A stretch of DNA of 64,000 nt from the NCBI RefSeq assembly GCF_024347215.1, contig NZ_AP025282.1, positions 3,534,001 to 3,598,000 of the forward strand. Reading direction: 5' to 3'. Positions 9,300-17,594 of this stretch are shown here, in pieces. A model generated the notes under the pieces. It did no database searches. It was given only the letters and a program-made list of their open reading frames with translations, and was not told the origin of the DNA. The stretch is from Aliamphritea ceti (lineage in GTDB: Bacteria; Pseudomonadota; Gammaproteobacteria; Pseudomonadales; Balneatricaceae). Positions within the stretch are counted from its first letter, which is position 1. Every line of letters begins with the position of its first letter. The position numbers were made by a program, and so were the translations under genes.

Positions 9300-10046
9300 A
9301 TGGACCTCATAACACTGCTGGTTTTTACCGGCATCATTGCTTTCGCAACATACGTACAGACAGTCACCGGCTTTGCGCTGGGAATGATCGTAATGGGCAC
9401 CGTCACGGCTATTAACCTGGTGCCGATAGCCTTTACGGCAGTGGTCATCAGTGCCGTTACCCTGATTAACGGTCTGTTTGCACTTAAAGGTAACTTCAGT
9501 GCGGTCGACTGGCGCAAAGTCATGCTGACATCCGCAGGCATCCTGCCCGGCGTCATTGCTGGCCTGGTACTGTTAGATTACATGAGTGAAGATTTTAGCG
9601 AACTGCTGCAATTACTCTTAGGCGTGACAATTATTCTCGGCGGCCTGATGATCATGTTGAAACCTCAGCCACTGGAAAAGCCATCCCCGGATCTGGCGTT
9701 CACAGCCTCAGGGGCAACCGCTGGTTTTCTCGCAGGGCTCTTCAGCATGGCTGGACCACCTTTGGTGTATCTGTTCTACCGTCAGCCATTTGAACTGCTG
9801 ACCATCCGTTTATGCCTGATGACAATTTTTCTCACCAGCTCCGTTGCCCGTACTGGAATAGTTGGCCTGCAGGGTGGCCTTACCTGGGACATGCTGGTGT
9901 ATTCTGTACTTTGCATTCCGGTTGTTATGTTCTTTACCTGGGTTGGTAAGCGTTACCCACCACCTCTGAGCACTCCAAACATGCGCCGTCTGGCATTCTT
10001 TCTGCTGATTATTATTGGCGCTAGCCTGGTCATCAGTACTTTCTGA
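9300..10046 (+). CDS. TauE/SafE family sulfite or sulfonate exporter
   Basis: 248 residues from ATG 9300. A longer in-frame extension to 9210 begins with a non-membrane stretch and is rejected, because family members start directly with helix 1. Seven or eight hydrophobic helices are visible, with the duplicated family pattern: TGFALGMI near residue 23 in the first half and AGLFSMAGPPLVYLFY near 145 in the second. TauE/SafE proteins export sulfite, sulfoacetate or related anions. It is divergent from soeABC, which suggests sulfite or sulfonate detoxification. The family is clear; the cargo is inferred. Confidence 0.85.
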   Translation: MDLITLLVFTGIIAFATYVQTVTGFALGMIVMGTVTAINLVPIAFTAVVISAVTLINGLFALKGNFSAVDWRKVMLTSAGILPGVIAGLVLLDYMSEDFSELLQLLLGVTIILGGLMIMLKPQPLEKPSPDLAFTASGATAGFLAGLFSMAGPPLVYLFYRQPFELLTIRLCLMTIFLTSSVARTGIVGLQGGLTWDMLVYSVLCIPVVMFFTWVGKRYPPPLSTPNMRRLAFFLLIIIGASLVISTF

Positions 10047-10401
10047 GTCTTTTCCTGGCACTGTTGCCTATTTCTACTCTCTATACCTGCGCAGGTGGAT
10101 CAACGGTATTCACCTGCCACCTCTATCCCCCCCTGCTATTCCATCATGGTCATAACCTTTCGGCCTACCCCTTAGCGCATATAGAACTGTTGGCCATATG
10201 CAAAGGTAAAATCTGGCACAGGCCCATCCTTTACGCCTACAGTAAACTACATCCATAATCGGCGTAATTTGTCTGCCCTGATGTTTACAGTTCTATCTTT
10301 CGGGAGACAATCTGCGCCACTTAATCAATCGTTTTATGTGCCGTATTTTGCCGACAAGCGCCTGGCAGCACGTTTAACACCAACATTTAACAGGTAGGAA
10401 T
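10047..10401. other. intergenic region before cobS
   Basis: No gene is supported. A 7-bp inverted repeat GCAGGTG/CACCTGC (10091-10117), partly overlapping the palindrome ACCTGCGCAGGT (10086-10097), lies 40 bp after the TauE stop. It has no T run, so it is not a standard terminator. The rest presumably holds the cobST promoter. Confidence 0.4.
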
Positions 10402-11400
10402 ATGTCCGATATTAAAGTACAACAACCGGATATCATGATTTCAGTACGCGATGTTTTCGGCATCGACACTAACCTTAAAGTCCCGGCTTTCAGTGAGCGT
10501 GATGATCACGTCCCGGAAATCGACACTGCCTACCAGTTTAATCCAGAAGTTACTCTGGCTATCCTTGCCGGCTTCAGCCGTGACCGTCGCGTTATGGTTC
10601 AGGGCCTGCACGGTACCGGTAAATCCACTCACATCGAGCAGGTTGCTGCCCGCCTTAACTGGCCTTGTGTACGTATTAATCTGGATGGCCACATAAGCCG
10701 TCTGGACCTGGTTGGTAAAGACACTATCGTACTGCGTGACGGCAAGCAGATTACTGAATTCCAGGAAGGTATCGTCCCCTGGGCTCTGCGTCGCCCTACC
10801 GCACTGATCTTTGATGAGTTCGATGCAGGTCGTCCGGACGTTATGTTCGTAATTCAGCGTATTCTGGAACGTGACGGTAAATTCACTCTGCTGGATCAGA
10901 ATGAAGTTATCCACCCACACAGCCACTTCCGTCTGTTTGCAACTGCAAACACTGTAGGTCTGGGTAACAGCACGGGTCTATATCACGGTACTCAGATGAT
11001 TAACCAGGCACAGATGGACCGCTGGAACATTGTTACTACGCTGAATTACCTGCCAACTGAAGATGAAGTTAAAATCATTCAGGCACGCTTACCAAGCTTC
11101 AACGATGAGAAAGGCAAGCAACTGGTTCAGTCTATGATTGCGGTTGCAGATCTGACCCGTCAAAGCTTTGCAGCCGGCGATATTTCTACGCTGATGTCTC
11201 CTCGTACTGTTATTTCCTGGGCTGAAAACATCGAAATCTTTAGCAACCCTGCTATCGCTTTCCGTTTGTCGTTCCTGAATAAGTGCGATGAAGCTGAAAA
11301 GCCAATGATCGCAGAATTCTTCCAGCGCTGTTTTGATCAGGAGCTTTCTGAATCCTGGGCCCATCAGGCTGCTGAGGTAATGGCAGATGGCCAACACTAA
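10402..11400 (+). CDS. cobS: CobS-like AAA+ ATPase
   Basis: 332 residues. It is a MoxR/CobS-type AAA+ protein with Walker A GLHGTGKST (68-76) and Walker B ALIFDEFDAG (134-143), followed by a sensor region FATANTVGLG. The N-terminal 45 residues match the CobS-specific extension. In aerobic cobalamin synthesis CobS and CobT drive cobalt insertion by CobN. No cobN or other cob gene is in the window, so this could be a CobST-type metal or cofactor chaperone for another target. TAGGAAT precedes the ATG. The stop overlaps the start of the next gene by 14 bp, so the two are translationally coupled. Confidence 0.9.
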   Translation: MSDIKVQQPDIMISVRDVFGIDTNLKVPAFSERDDHVPEIDTAYQFNPEVTLAILAGFSRDRRVMVQGLHGTGKSTHIEQVAARLNWPCVRINLDGHISRLDLVGKDTIVLRDGKQITEFQEGIVPWALRRPTALIFDEFDAGRPDVMFVIQRILERDGKFTLLDQNEVIHPHSHFRLFATANTVGLGNSTGLYHGTQMINQAQMDRWNIVTTLNYLPTEDEVKIIQARLPSFNDEKGKQLVQSMIAVADLTRQSFAAGDISTLMSPRTVISWAENIEIFSNPAIAFRLSFLNKCDEAEKPMIAEFFQRCFDQELSESWAHQAAEVMADGQH

Positions 11401-13180
11401 TCTGGAACTCTCTACCTTAGGCAGAGAAGAAGAAAAAGATAACGCACCACGTATTGAGAAACTTCAACAGCAAGTTGAAGAAATCTGTGGTGCAATTGTC
11501 CGCGCCGCTGCCGGCGAGCCGCAGTTTCGCTTCCGTGGCCGCCGCCCGGAGATTGGCGGTAAGCCCTCAGGTATTCGCGCGCCGCATTTACAACCGGATC
11601 TGAACAGCGACGACTTTCGTTCGTTTCGCGGAGCTGCTGACGGCATAGCGCTGCGTCTTAAGCTCAGCGACATAGACTTGCACCGTTCCCTGATGCCACA
11701 AACGGCTGTTGGTCAGCTGTTGTTTGAGTTAATGGAACAGTTGCGTGTTGAGTCATTGGTACCCGATTGCTATCCAGGCATGAAAGGCAACTTGCGGCAC
11801 CGCTTTGAACAATGGTGCTTCCAGTTTCATTCTTCCGGCCTGACTGAAAGCCATATCGGTTTGCTGGTGTATACCATCGGCCAGATGTTTTGGAGTCGTC
11901 TGACACTCAATCACGTGATGGAAATCACTGAAGAACTGATTGAGCCACAACGCATGATGCTGGCACCTCACACCGGCAAGTACATGATCAACGTCCGTAA
12001 ATTAAGCCACGACCAGGCCGCTTATGCGGTACAGGCGTTGGGAATTATTTCGGTTGTTGATGAGCTGGTTGAAGCCTACAAAGGTGATGAATCGGACGAT
12101 GACGATAAGTCAGATGAAGATATGGAAGAACTGGTCAACAGCTTCGGTCTTATTCTTTATCCCGATGCTGGCCTGGAAGGCACTATGGGCGTTAATGGCC
12201 CGCAGGTAACAGCTACCGATTACCGGGAGCTGATGAAGCAGCTGGAAAAATACACTGTTTATTCCAGTGAAAATGACCGGGTCATTCATGCCAGCAAGCT
12301 AGTCTCTGAAGATCAGCGCCAGCAACACCGCGAAGAACTGGATCTGCGTATCAAAGGCCAGGGCGTTAACGTCCCCCGGTTGGCACGGGATCTGGCGGCC
12401 ATCTTATCCGCACCGGAACTGGATGGCTGGAATTTTGGTGAAGAATCAGGTCACCTTGACGCCAAGCGTCTGACCCGACTTGTTACCTCACCCGAATACC
12501 GCCAAATTTTCCGCCGCGAGCGCTACCAGCCAAAAAGTAATTGCCTGGTGACATTCCTGATGGACAACTCCGGCTCAATGAAAACCCACATCGCTTCCAT
12601 TGCCACGCTGATGGAAATCATGTGTCGTGCACTTGAGCAGGCTGGCGCCAGCACTGAGATTCTGGGCTTCACTACCCGCGCCTGGCAAGGTGGCAAAACT
12701 TATAAGCAATGGCAACGCCGCGGTAAACCAGCCAACCCTGGCCGTCTTACCGAGTTGGAGCACATTGTTTATAAAGATGCGGATACACCAACGAAACGCG
12801 CACGTCTTGATATTGCGGCAATGCTCAAGCCTAGCCTTTTCCGTGAAGGCATTGATGGGGAAGCACTCCTCTGGGCTGCAGAGCGGATGTCTGCCCGTTC
12901 AGAAGAACGTCGCATTCTGATTGTTCTGTCTGACGGTTGCCCTATGGAAACTGCCACTAACCAGAACAATCCGGAAGATTATCTTGATAATCATCTGCAA
13001 CAGGTGGCCGGTATGCTGGAAACTCGAGGTGATATAGAACTCTACGCCCTGGGCTTTGGCCTGGATCTGAGTACTTATTATCGTCACAATCTGGCGCTGG
13101 AATTACCTGAACGCTTAGAAAACGGGGTCTTTAAAGAGATCCTCCAGATGATTGCCAAACACGGTCGCCGTTCACGCTAA
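11387..13180 (+). CDS. cobT: CobT-like protein with C-terminal VWA domain
   Basis: 597 residues, close to the usual CobT length. An N-terminal helical region is followed by an acidic low-complexity linker (about 234-247, mostly D, E and S) and a VWA domain with the MIDAS motif DNSGSM (393-398); SDGCPM lies further on. The AAA+/VWA pairing with CobS is the same logic as NorQ/NorD and MoxR/VWA systems, in which ATP-driven remodelling assists metal insertion into a client. It overlaps cobS by 14 bp and ends in a strong terminator, forming a two-gene operon. The client here is unknown; CobN is not visible. Confidence 0.9.
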   Translation: MANTNLELSTLGREEEKDNAPRIEKLQQQVEEICGAIVRAAAGEPQFRFRGRRPEIGGKPSGIRAPHLQPDLNSDDFRSFRGAADGIALRLKLSDIDLHRSLMPQTAVGQLLFELMEQLRVESLVPDCYPGMKGNLRHRFEQWCFQFHSSGLTESHIGLLVYTIGQMFWSRLTLNHVMEITEELIEPQRMMLAPHTGKYMINVRKLSHDQAAYAVQALGIISVVDELVEAYKGDESDDDDKSDEDMEELVNSFGLILYPDAGLEGTMGVNGPQVTATDYRELMKQLEKYTVYSSENDRVIHASKLVSEDQRQQHREELDLRIKGQGVNVPRLARDLAAILSAPELDGWNFGEESGHLDAKRLTRLVTSPEYRQIFRRERYQPKSNCLVTFLMDNSGSMKTHIASIATLMEIMCRALEQAGASTEILGFTTRAWQGGKTYKQWQRRGKPANPGRLTELEHIVYKDADTPTKRARLDIAAMLKPSLFREGIDGEALLWAAERMSARSEERRILIVLSDGCPMETATNQNNPEDYLDNHLQQVAGMLETRGDIELYALGFGLDLSTYYRHNLALELPERLENGVFKEILQMIAKHGRRSR

Positions 13181-13204
13181 CCGCTATTTGTTCATGCCTT
13201 TCCC

Positions 13205-13240
13205 GGCACCGGATAACAGCCCTGTTTCTGGTGCCATTTT
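13205..13240 (+). terminator. terminator of the cobST operon
   Basis: Stem GGCACC/GGTGCC (13205-13235) with an inner AACAG/CTGTT pairing, followed by ATTTT, 24 bp after the cobT stop. Confidence 0.75.
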
Positions 13241-13270
13241 AAACAAAACACTGGCCCTAAGCCCTACTAA

Positions 13271-13392
13271 GGTATGAGCATAAAATGCCCACCATCGTCC
13301 GGCAGGATTTGTGTGTCTCCACAGAATAACTGCTAAATAGCAGTAAATTCTGCAGCAAGTTCCCCCAGATACACAAGTTCGGACGACATACC
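13271..13392. repeat. branched inverted-repeat element, candidate structured RNA or cruciform
   Basis: Nested arms pair in order: GGTATG (13271-13276) with CATACC (13387-13392); CGTCCG (13296) with CGGACG (13385); TTGTGTGTCT with AGATACACAA; CAGAAT with ATTCTG; CTGCT with AGCAG around an AAAT loop. The 19-nt left-side insert holds its own small hairpin GCAT-AAA-ATGC, giving a three-way junction. No terminator follows on either strand and no known RNA family was recognised. Confidence 0.55.
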
Positions 13393-13698
13393 TGATACAG
13401 TCCTAAAGAAACACGTTCAGCTACCTGAATAAAGCTTCCCGCCACTGTCTCAGCTCAAATAATAAGAAACATGTAATCCATGATTTACCAGCGTAACGGA
13501 CTTTCAAAAGAAGACCGCAGCACTGGTTCGTCGACTGCGGCCTGAGTGCACCGTATCGACACAGCCTCATCTATACTGATTGAAGTAGCCATTGCGGTAG
13601 TAATGAGAATATTGTTACTGTAAGGCACAGATGAATAACACTATTTTTTGAGCCCGGTTATCCAAGCGATGATAACCCCTAAATGAGAACACGCAATA

Positions 13699-14094
13699 AT
13701 GTCTAAGAATCCTACCCTGACTAAGATGGGCATTACCTCAGTCGAAAATATTGATAAGTACACGGTACAACATCAGGGCGAAGTAGATGTACTCAAGATC
13801 TACTACAAGCGTCCAAAAGGTTCTTTACTGTCCCGCAGTAAAAAGTTTTCTTTCATGCGTGGACGTAATTACCTGCCAATCGAAGCCCGTAACTCTAAGG
13901 CTTTCGATCAGATGGAAAGCATTAATCCAGAGCTGATGCATGCAATCGATGAATTGAAGCAGCTTAATGCCACCCGTGAGAAAGACAGCAAGATGGATCC
14001 TAAGCAGCGTATGATTGCAGATCTGGATCATCTGGAAAAAGTCATGACTTCCAAAATCGACGATCTGCGCCGCCAGATTGAAGAAATGAAGTAA
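13699..14094 (+). CDS. UPF0325/DUF3461 family protein, YaeH-like
   Basis: 131 residues, soluble, lysine-rich. The pattern LTKMGITSVENIDKYTV at 7-23, ILKIYY-like core at about 31-36, a basic KGSLLSRSKKFSF segment and a C-terminal helix (ADLDHLEKVMTSKIDDLRR) follow E. coli YaeH (128 aa), a conserved gammaproteobacterial protein of unknown function. The C-terminal 45 residues probably form a coiled coil. The gene is monocistronic: a 5' leader hairpin (GGTTATC/GATAACC) ends about 20 bp before the ATG and a strong terminator follows. Family recognised from memory, not from a search. Confidence 0.8.
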   Translation: MSKNPTLTKMGITSVENIDKYTVQHQGEVDVLKIYYKRPKGSLLSRSKKFSFMRGRNYLPIEARNSKAFDQMESINPELMHAIDELKQLNATREKDSKMDPKQRMIADLDHLEKVMTSKIDDLRRQIEEMK

Positions 14095-14107
14095 TAGCTT
14101 CCAACAT

Positions 14108-14138
14108 AAAAAAACGCAGCCAGAAGCTGCGTTTTTTT
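14108..14138 (+). terminator. terminator of the YaeH-like gene
   Basis: Stem ACGCAGC/GCTGCGT followed by seven T residues, 15 bp after the stop. Confidence 0.9.
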
Positions 14139-14302
14139 GTTCCAGGCAATCTAACATCACCTATTTAAGCCTTATCTACTTATTTGTAAGCATCTAACTC
14201 TTTACCAGACCCTAAGTGATTCTTTGAAATCAAAAAGTAAAAAAATTATTCTTATAAATTACTTCCTGTAAGCAATAATTATTTTCCAAATTGGAGCCAC
14301 TC

Positions 14303-15490
14303 ATGCCCAGCGAACAGCAACGTTCACGTGCTGATCTAGGTCGCGCAAACCGCCGCAGCGTATTAGCTGAAATTCTCTATAACGCCCCAATCGCACGGAC
14401 AGAAATCGCCGAACGCACTGCGTTAACGGGAGCCTCTGTTTCACGTATAACCCGCGATCTTATTAATGCAGGGCTGGTTGTTGAAAGTAGCGCTTCAATT
14501 CCACAAAACCGATCCGGCCGCCGCCTGATTGAACTGAACCTCAATCCAACTGGCGCTTATGTTCTCGGCATAAGTATTAATGCCTTTGCCCAATGGGTCA
14601 GTCTGTCAGGTTTGGATAACAACATCATCGCCCGCAAACAGCTAGCACTGGAATGTGTAGATAATCCTGATGAAGTTCTCAGCAAAGTTATCAAAACCGC
14701 ACAGCAAATGATTACTGAGTCCGGCATCAATAAACAAAAACTGATAGGTGGTGGCGTTGCAATTGGTGGTGCAGTAGAACCAAATTCCGGGCGACTACTG
14801 TTCTCCAGCACGATGGACTGGGGGGAAATGGATATCGCACCTATGATGTCTGAGCAGCTAGGTATACCTATTTGCGTTGAAACTGTGCCTAACGCCCTTA
14901 ATCTGGCAGAAACTCGCTTTGGTATAACTAAAGGACAGCGCAACGTGGTAATGCTTAACGCATCGTTACGTATGGGCGCCAGCTTGCTACTGGATAACCA
15001 GTTACGTCGCGGGGTACGCTTTTCCGCCGGCCTGATAGGCAAACTTCGTTTGCACCAGGCAGATAATGCAGACTCAGCGCTGTTACTTGATGAAGTAGCT
15101 GCCGGCATTGCGGTGCTTAATAAGCTCACCGGCGAGCCTGACCTTACCAGTGGACGCCGTGCTGCCGATACACTGATGCAATTAAAAAATGCTTCGGTCA
15201 GTGGCGACAAGGCAGCCACCGATGCCTTCTATCATGCTGGCCAGATGCTCAGCCAGACGATTGATGTCGTCGATACTTTACTACAGCCTGAAACAATATT
15301 ACTGGCTGGCCCAATGGCAACGGTTCCTGCCTATATTGATGGCGTGCTGGATAACTTCCGCCATGACAACAGTCAGACACGCAGCAGCGGCGATAATCTT
15401 CAGGCCAATATCCTTGTCAGCAATGTCAGCCCTGAACAGGCCGCTATTTATATTGCATTAGATGAATTTCTTACGAATAAATATATTTAA
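14303..15490 (+). CDS. ROK family transcriptional regulator
   Basis: 395 residues from ATG 14303, with GGAG eight bases upstream; an in-frame TTG twelve bases earlier overlaps that site and is rejected. Residues 15-65 form a MarR-like winged helix (ARTEIAERTALTGASVSRIT), followed by an actin-like ROK fold with GGGVAIGGAVEP. The usual ROK zinc motif (CxCGxxGCxE) and the catalytic ExGH are not visible: the matching region reads GLIGKLRLHQADNADSALL. The protein therefore probably binds an effector without being a kinase. It is convergent with the TRAP operon and may regulate it or a distant target. Confidence 0.85.
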   Translation: MPSEQQRSRADLGRANRRSVLAEILYNAPIARTEIAERTALTGASVSRITRDLINAGLVVESSASIPQNRSGRRLIELNLNPTGAYVLGISINAFAQWVSLSGLDNNIIARKQLALECVDNPDEVLSKVIKTAQQMITESGINKQKLIGGGVAIGGAVEPNSGRLLFSSTMDWGEMDIAPMMSEQLGIPICVETVPNALNLAETRFGITKGQRNVVMLNASLRMGASLLLDNQLRRGVRFSAGLIGKLRLHQADNADSALLLDEVAAGIAVLNKLTGEPDLTSGRRAADTLMQLKNASVSGDKAATDAFYHAGQMLSQTIDVVDTLLQPETILLAGPMATVPAYIDGVLDNFRHDNSQTRSSGDNLQANILVSNVSPEQAAIYIALDEFLTNKYI

Positions 15491-15580
15491 TACCTCAGCG
15501 AATATATCTATTGAATAAAATCAATTTTCAATTTTTAAAAACTATTTATTTTTGCAGATAAAAATCTAACATTTAGACAC

Positions 15581-15605
15581 AAAAAAGGCGCCTTCACAGG
15601 CGCCT
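15581..15605 (-). terminator. terminator of the first TRAP operon
   Basis: Stem AGGCGCC/GGCGCCT followed on the minus strand by six T residues, 34 bp after the dctM stop. Confidence 0.9.
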
Positions 15606-15638
15606 GATACATACTCACTTAACTAAAAGGCACTCCAC

Positions 15639-16913
15639 CTAAAAGCTTAGCATCCATAAGCTGAGACTTGGTACGAAGGCAACCAGCACCCAGGTTGCCA
15701 GCAAAGCATACAGATATGGCAACGTTGAACGTACTAACTGTAAATACGGTATACCGGTCATACTACTGGCAACATATAAGTTCAGACCATATGGCGGCGT
15801 TATGAAACCGATAGCATCACCGATTAGAAACAGCACCGCAAAGTGGATTGGATCTACACCGATTGAAGCTGCAATCGGAGCCAGAATAGGTGCCAGAATA
15901 ATAGTATTCGGCAAGCTTTCCAGTACCGTACCTGCCAGCAAAACAATTAACAGACAGGCAAACAAAATCGGATAGTATCCACCAAGTTGGTAAATCACCT
16001 CAGTCAGAAACTCTTTCGCACCTAATAAAGACAGTACCTGCTGCATAACTACAGATATAGCAATCAATGGCGCCAGCATGCCGGTAATCTGACCAGAGCG
16101 CATCAAAATAGCGGGCAACGCCGAAAACTTGATTTCACGGGTAACCAGTACCCCTGCCAACAAACAGAATCCCGTGGTCATACCTGCAGCTTCTGTCGGT
16201 GAAAATGCCCCTGAATAAATCCCCCACAGTACGATACCGATCGCCAGGAAACCTAACCAGGCTTTCATACCTGCCTTGGCCGCACGTTTGATCTTAAATG
16301 GCTGCAAGTTACCCCAACCATTTTTCTTACATATCCAGTAACACACTAACTGCATGGCGATTACCATCAATATGCCCGGAATCAAACCAGCCATGAATAA
16401 ATCGCCAATTGGCAAATTCATCATAAAGCCGTAAACAATGAAGATAATACTCGGCGGAATGATAATTCCCACGGTACCGCCTGCCGCAATCGTTGCTGCA
16501 GCAAACTTAGTTTCATAGTTACCTTTGGTCATTTCCGGATGCATAATGCCGCCGATTGTCGCAGTGGTTGCCGAGTTCGATCCGGAAATCGCCGCAAACA
16601 TACCACATGCACCTAAAGACGCCATACCTAAACCGCCACGTAACCAGCCTAAGCACTCATAAGCGAAATCAGATAGCCGTTTCGCAATGCCGGCGGCATT
16701 TATGAGGTCACCGGTAAGAATAAATAACGGTAACGCTAATAAGCCGTAAAAGCTTAAGCCTTCGTTCAAAGTCACACCAACATTCGCCAGTGTAAAATCA
16801 ATCACCAGGCTGACACCAACCACCCACAAAGAGATGACCAGAAAGATAGGTACGCCGATTATAAATAACGCCGTCACCCCAAGACTGATCAAAGTAATCA
16901 ATAAACCATCCAT
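15639..16913 (-). CDS. TRAP transporter large permease subunit (DctM type)
   Basis: 424 residues with about twelve hydrophobic helices, the DctM/TRAP-M fold. Family features include GSNSATTATIGGIMHPEM near residue 95, the GGTVGIIIPPSIIFIVYGF stretch and FSPTEAA later on. It is a sodium-coupled inner-membrane symporter that takes substrate from the periplasmic binding protein. ATG 16913 is chosen over the earlier TTG because GAGGAGA lies directly before it; the gap to dctQ is ten bases. In isethionate loci the corresponding gene is iseM, but the substrate cannot be read from this subunit. Confidence 0.9.
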   Translation of the reverse strand: MDGLLITLISLGVTALFIIGVPIFLVISLWVVGVSLVIDFTLANVGVTLNEGLSFYGLLALPLFILTGDLINAAGIAKRLSDFAYECLGWLRGGLGMASLGACGMFAAISGSNSATTATIGGIMHPEMTKGNYETKFAAATIAAGGTVGIIIPPSIIFIVYGFMMNLPIGDLFMAGLIPGILMVIAMQLVCYWICKKNGWGNLQPFKIKRAAKAGMKAWLGFLAIGIVLWGIYSGAFSPTEAAGMTTGFCLLAGVLVTREIKFSALPAILMRSGQITGMLAPLIAISVVMQQVLSLLGAKEFLTEVIYQLGGYYPILFACLLIVLLAGTVLESLPNTIILAPILAPIAASIGVDPIHFAVLFLIGDAIGFITPPYGLNLYVASSMTGIPYLQLVRSTLPYLYALLATWVLVAFVPSLSLWMLSF

Positions 16914-16923
16914 CAGATTCTCC

Positions 16924-17448
16924 TCAATCAAACAACGGGGCTTGGGTTGTCAGAGACCGGCCATTTCTGAAATCATCAATGTCCTGCCGTAAATTTTGCG
17001 CCACCCGGATAAGAATCAGACCCCATGCCAGCGGTGTTGCCATATAAAACCACCACTGCATGACATCATCAGTGCCCTGCACAATCGCGAAGTTATCGTA
17101 AGAGATATAGACTTGCTCAACAGAGTAATAAATTACAATAGCACCCATTACGAACCAGCAAACCGCGTCCAGGATCAGGCACAAGAATTGCCCCTGATAA
17201 GGCATACGTTCCCGAACTTCAGTAAAGCGCAAATGCGAACGTCGTAAGGTGTTATATGACGCACCCATCCATGTAAGCCAGAGAAAAAGGTAAATAGGAA
17301 TTGTGGTACTCCAGGGCGCCTGTTCATTAAAGAAAAAGCGTCGGATAACTTCCACAAAGATAATGCCCGCCATCGAGGTGTAGGACACAAGGATTATTGA
17401 TTTTTCGATATTTCGTTCTGCGTAACGCAGCATCGAACCCAGAGACAT
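16924..17448 (-). CDS. TRAP transporter small permease subunit (DctQ type)
   Basis: 174 residues, four hydrophobic helices, with the DctQ pattern of a conserved Trp-rich region after helix 2 (APWSTTIPIYLFLWLTWMGA, about 45-64). ATG 17448 has GGAGG ten bases upstream; the frame also opens at a GTG 15 bases earlier. It forms the stable membrane partner of the large subunit. It lies between the binding-protein gene, separated by a strong hairpin, and dctM, with ten bases between them. Confidence 0.88.
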   Translation of the reverse strand: MSLGSMLRYAERNIEKSIILVSYTSMAGIIFVEVIRRFFFNEQAPWSTTIPIYLFLWLTWMGASYNTLRRSHLRFTEVRERMPYQGQFLCLILDAVCWFVMGAIVIYYSVEQVYISYDNFAIVQGTDDVMQWWFYMATPLAWGLILIRVAQNLRQDIDDFRNGRSLTTQAPLFD

Positions 17449-17530
17449 AGCCAGGCCCTCCACCCAATATAATACTGTTCACCAATGCAGGGAAAAAGCG
17501 CTGATGAACTTAAAACACGCTAACAAAAAC

Positions 17531-17557
17531 AGCCCCGACAGCCTGACTGCCGGGGCT
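17531..17557 (-). terminator. intercistronic hairpin between the dctP-type and dctQ-type genes
   Basis: Stem AGCCCCG/CGGGGCT with inner CAG/CTG pairing, 37 bp after the binding-protein stop, followed on the minus strand by GTTTTTG. It is a partial terminator or 3'-end stabiliser that would make the binding protein more abundant than the permease. Confidence 0.65.
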
Positions 17558-17594
17558 TGATCATGACAGCATAGTTAGCTTTTTTAGTTTTACC

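Larger units (their letters stand above)
13181..13698. other. 518-bp intergenic region between cobT and the YaeH-like gene
   Basis: Contains the cobST terminator, an unusual branched inverted-repeat element (13271-13392), a CCGCAG/CTGCGG stem near 13525-13550 and a GGTTATC/GATAACC stem (13655-13676) just ahead of the next gene. No protein gene is supported. Confidence 0.5.

Noticed and set aside
10064..10258. 64-codon frame after the TauE gene
   Set aside because: No ribosome site; Cys/His/Pro/Leu-rich odd composition, and it overlaps an inverted repeat in noncoding DNA.
13271..13392. 6S RNA, tmRNA or RNase P RNA as identity of the branched element
   Set aside because: None of the conserved sequence blocks of these RNAs that I know is present on either strand.
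13441..13447. GCCACTG, a motif found in cobalamin riboswitches, downstream of cobT
   Set aside because: The other conserved riboswitch boxes are absent, and the next gene is a YaeH-like gene rather than a B12 gene. A 7-mer match is not enough.
14557..15219. 220-codon minus-strand open frame
   Set aside because: Antisense to the ROK regulator, whose domains are clear; the opposite frame has no recognisable motif.
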